Below are positions 12,652-14,047 of a stretch of DNA of 14,047 bases, piece by piece. The stretch covers positions 1 to 14,047 of the forward strand of contig JAQCGA010000035.1 of assembly GCA_027619145.1 (NCBI GenBank). Direction: 5' to 3'. The notes beneath the pieces are model-generated. The model worked only from the letters and a program-made list of their open reading frames with translations, was not told where the DNA came from and did no database searches. The position numbers and the translations under genes were made by a program. Each line of letters starts with the position of its first letter. Position 1 is the stretch's first letter. Source of the stretch: a bacterium. Lineage in GTDB: Bacteria; Latescibacterota; UBA2968; GCA-2709665.

Positions 12652-13713
12652 TTAGAGGATTTTCCCACGGGCGTGGATGGGCCAGATGGCTTCCACTTTG
12701 CCTTTGCGTACGGCGACCATCTGATCGTGTTCATTTACGCATGGGCAGGGGTGGACGGGCAGGACCTGGACGCGTTCGCCAATTTTGGGTTTGGGGTTGC
12801 AGGCGGAGATGTCCAGGTGGCCGTGTTCTTCGGAGGCGCCGTCGAAGAAGGCGTCCGGGTATTCTACGAGGTAGCCCATGCTGAGGCCGCGTTCGGATTT
12901 GTAGGTGGAGGCGCTGAGGGTTTTGCTGCCGCTGTCCAGGAAGGCGCGTTCGTCTGAAGGACGGCTGACCACGGTGGCGACCACACGTAAGGCGCATTGT
13001 TCCAGGGTGTGGCGTCCTTCGCGGAAGTGGCCTTCGCCACCTACAGGGTATTCGCCGGAGCGGTATTCGGTGAGTTCGGGGATTTCGTGGGCCTGGAGGG
13101 CACATTTGGTGCTGCCGCCGCTGACTACGGAGTGCGGCAGGCCGGCTTTGTCGAAGAGGGCGAGGGTTTCCTGGAGGAGGGGGCGGCATTCGGGTGGGGT
13201 GGGAAAACCCATGATGCCGCGCAGGTCCAGACCGGGCAGGCTGTGTACGAGTTTGGCGAGTTCGGCTGCACCTTTCGGGGTGGCCACGCCGGTGCGGTGG
13301 AAACCCATTTCGACTTCGATGAGAACACCGATGGTTGCGCCATCTACGGCAGCGGCTTCGGAGAGGCCGCGTACGGTGTATTCGGAGTCTGCGGCAACGG
13401 TGATTTGTGTGCGGCGAGAGAGGGCGGTGAGCCGGTCCAGTTTTTGTTTTCCGAGGATGTTGTACGGGACCAGGATGTCTGTGCTGATGCCGCCGGAGGC
13501 GAGGACTTCGGCTTCTCCAAGTTTCTGGCAGGTAAGGCCAATGGCGCCCCGGTTGAGTTGCATGTGTGCAATGGAGAGGGTTTTGTGCGTTTTGATGTGG
13601 GGGCGGAAGCCGATGTTGTGGTCATCAAAATATTTCTGGTAGCGGTCCAGATTTTCTTCGAGGGCGTCCAGGTCTACCATAAGGAAGGGGGTGTCGAGTT
13701 CGTCGATGTGCAT
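12652..13713 (-). CDS. D-serine dehydratase / D-threonine aldolase-family PLP enzyme
   Basis: A 353-aa fold-type III PLP enzyme. The N-terminal TIM barrel has DTPFLMVDLDALEEN (7-21) and the PLP lysine Lys41 in RPHIKTHK, aligned with Lys59 of Alcaligenes xylosoxidans D-threonine aldolase. TCQKLGEAEVLASGG and the Gly-rich VSGGSTKCA near the centre are typical. The C-terminal domain has VHPCPCVNEHDQ, where His321 and Cys323 form an HxC zinc site. As known for the family, HxC occurs in eukaryotic D-serine dehydratases, while D-threonine aldolase has HxD, so a dehydratase of a D-3-hydroxy amino acid is favoured. ATG 13713 has AAGGA about 8 nt upstream. It is the first gene of the cluster in the window, with a candidate promoter 50-75 nt upstream. 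Confidence 0.88.
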   Translation of the reverse strand: MHIDELDTPFLMVDLDALEENLDRYQKYFDDHNIGFRPHIKTHKTLSIAHMQLNRGAIGLTCQKLGEAEVLASGGISTDILVPYNILGKQKLDRLTALSRRTQITVAADSEYTVRGLSEAAAVDGATIGVLIEVEMGFHRTGVATPKGAAELAKLVHSLPGLDLRGIMGFPTPPECRPLLQETLALFDKAGLPHSVVSGGSTKCALQAHEIPELTEYRSGEYPVGGEGHFREGRHTLEQCALRVVATVVSRPSDERAFLDSGSKTLSASTYKSERGLSMGYLVEYPDAFFDGASEEHGHLDISACNPKPKIGERVQVLPVHPCPCVNEHDQMVAVRKGKVEAIWPIHARGKIL

Positions 13714-13760
13714 GGCGGTGTCCTTCGAGTGAGAGATGAGGGGGTTTGTGGAACCCTCAT

Positions 13761-13789
13761 GAGATAGTGTTTGGAGGGGGTGAGGTCAA
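13761..13789 (-). promoter_or_regulatory. Weak sigma-70-like promoter candidate for the PLP-enzyme gene
   Basis: On the minus strand TTGACC (13784-13789, 5 of 6 to consensus) is followed after 17 nt by TATCTC (13761-13766, only 3 of 6). It would start transcription about 40 nt before the ATG at 13713. The -10 match is poor. Confidence 0.3.
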
Positions 13790-13834
13790 GGGGTTTGTTG
13801 GATGGAGGTGGTGGAATTGGAACCCTACACCTTG

Positions 13835-13858
13835 CATGTTGGTAATCCCGTGTTGCTT
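13835..13858. repeat. Decayed copy of the CCCGT-loop palindrome
   Basis: Aligned without gaps at a 50-bp offset with 13885-13908. The shared core is CCCGTGTTGC; the upstream differences are G to A or C to T transitions (four in the first 12 positions), and the closing arm is lost. It looks like an older, degenerating insertion of the same element. Confidence 0.55.
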
Positions 13859-13887
13859 AAATCAGAGTCAAAATCTCCCGCCCGCGT

Positions 13888-13910
13888 GTCGGCAACCCCG
13901 TGTTGCCGAC
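13888..13910. repeat. Palindromic repeat, CCCGT-loop family, copy 2
   Basis: Perfect 9-bp stem GTCGGCAAC / GTTGCCGAC with loop CCCGT, followed by CTAC. Same loop and flanks as 4625-4645, with a compensated stem difference. It borders directly on the next palindrome. Confidence 0.75.
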
Positions 13911-13938
13911 CTACTTTTATCTACGCGATAAAAGTAGG
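13910..13938. repeat. 12-bp palindrome adjoining the CCCGT-loop repeat
   Basis: Perfect 12-bp inverted repeat CCTACTTTTATC / GATAAAAGTAGG with loop TACGC. It shares its first base with the end of the preceding hairpin, making a composite two-hairpin element of about 51 bp. No T-run follows on either strand to suggest an intrinsic terminator. Confidence 0.7.
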
Positions 13939-14047
13939 CAAAAGCGCGCTCGCTCAGGTGTCGCGAGGGGCTTACAATTTGGTTCGGTGGAAGACCGTGA
14001 CGTATGGCGCTTCAGTGTTTCAGGGGCGTACACGAGGGCTTTTGAGG

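Larger units (their letters stand above)
13714..14047. other. Repeat-rich intergenic region to the window edge
   Basis: 334 bp without a convincing gene. From left to right it holds the promoter candidate for the PLP-enzyme gene, a decayed copy of the palindrome (13835-13858), the intact palindrome (13888-13910) and a second 12-bp palindrome joined to it (13910-13938). A 42-codon minus-strand frame is open from the right edge to a TAA at 13917-13919 inside the second palindrome; its translation resembles no family I know, so it is not called as a gene. Confidence 0.5.

Noticed and set aside
13917..14045. Partial ORF of 42 codons entering from the right edge on the minus strand
   Set aside because: Its end is made of palindromic repeat DNA and its translation resembles no family I know; more sequence on the right would be needed to judge it.

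Overview
The window is a dense bacterial stretch in which every convincing gene lies on the minus strand, so transcription runs from high to low coordinates. I count 14 protein genes plus one candidate 16-codon ORF, and no rRNA or tRNA gene. The organism is an uncultured-looking bacterium, possibly related to the FCB superphylum (for example Latescibacterota-like). That guess rests on the small stand-alone HsdR N-terminal-domain protein, a family familiar from Bacteroidetes-type genomes, the 7TMR-DISM histidine kinase, a catabolic gene mix rich in oxidoreductases, and many dispersed GC-rich palindromes. It is inference, not proof.

Layout in transcription order. (1) 13713-10935: a zinc/PLP enzyme of the D-serine dehydratase / D-threonine aldolase family, a D-2-hydroxyacid dehydrogenase and a RidA-family enamine/imine deaminase. 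(2) 10817-10005: a short-chain dehydrogenase (SDR) relative lacking the catalytic Lys and probably the Asn of its active site, bracketed by heptanucleotide (CAATTGT-type) repeat arrays. (3) 9869-6678: E1 alpha, E1 beta and E2 of a 2-oxoacid dehydrogenase complex; no E3 gene is present. (4) 6664-4753: a possible 16-codon leader ORF, an aminoglycoside-phosphotransferase-fold kinase and a TIM-barrel sugar isomerase/epimerase-type protein. (5) 4589-17: a stand-alone HsdR_N nuclease-fold protein, an unrecognised 164-aa protein, a CoA-binding (YccU-type) protein, a 7TM sensor histidine kinase without a nearby response regulator, and a close relative of E. coli 2,3-diketo-L-gulonate reductase.

How the genes may work together (inference): a PLP dehydratase produces an enamine that RidA would hydrolyse to a 2-oxoacid; the 2-hydroxyacid dehydrogenase could feed the same pool; E1-E2 would convert the 2-oxoacid to acyl-CoA. 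The kinase, TIM-barrel protein and diketogulonate reductase point to sugar or sugar-acid use as a second theme.

The non-coding DNA is notable. The heptad array upstream of E1 alpha builds two overlapping TTGACA-17-GATAAT promoters on the coding strand. The E1 beta-E2 gap holds two related hairpins that differ by paired stem changes, one of which contains the E1 beta stop codon. A second palindrome family with loop CCCGT occurs near both ends of the window, with a decayed third copy. The last 334 bases (13714-14047) hold repeats and a weak promoter candidate but no convincing gene.
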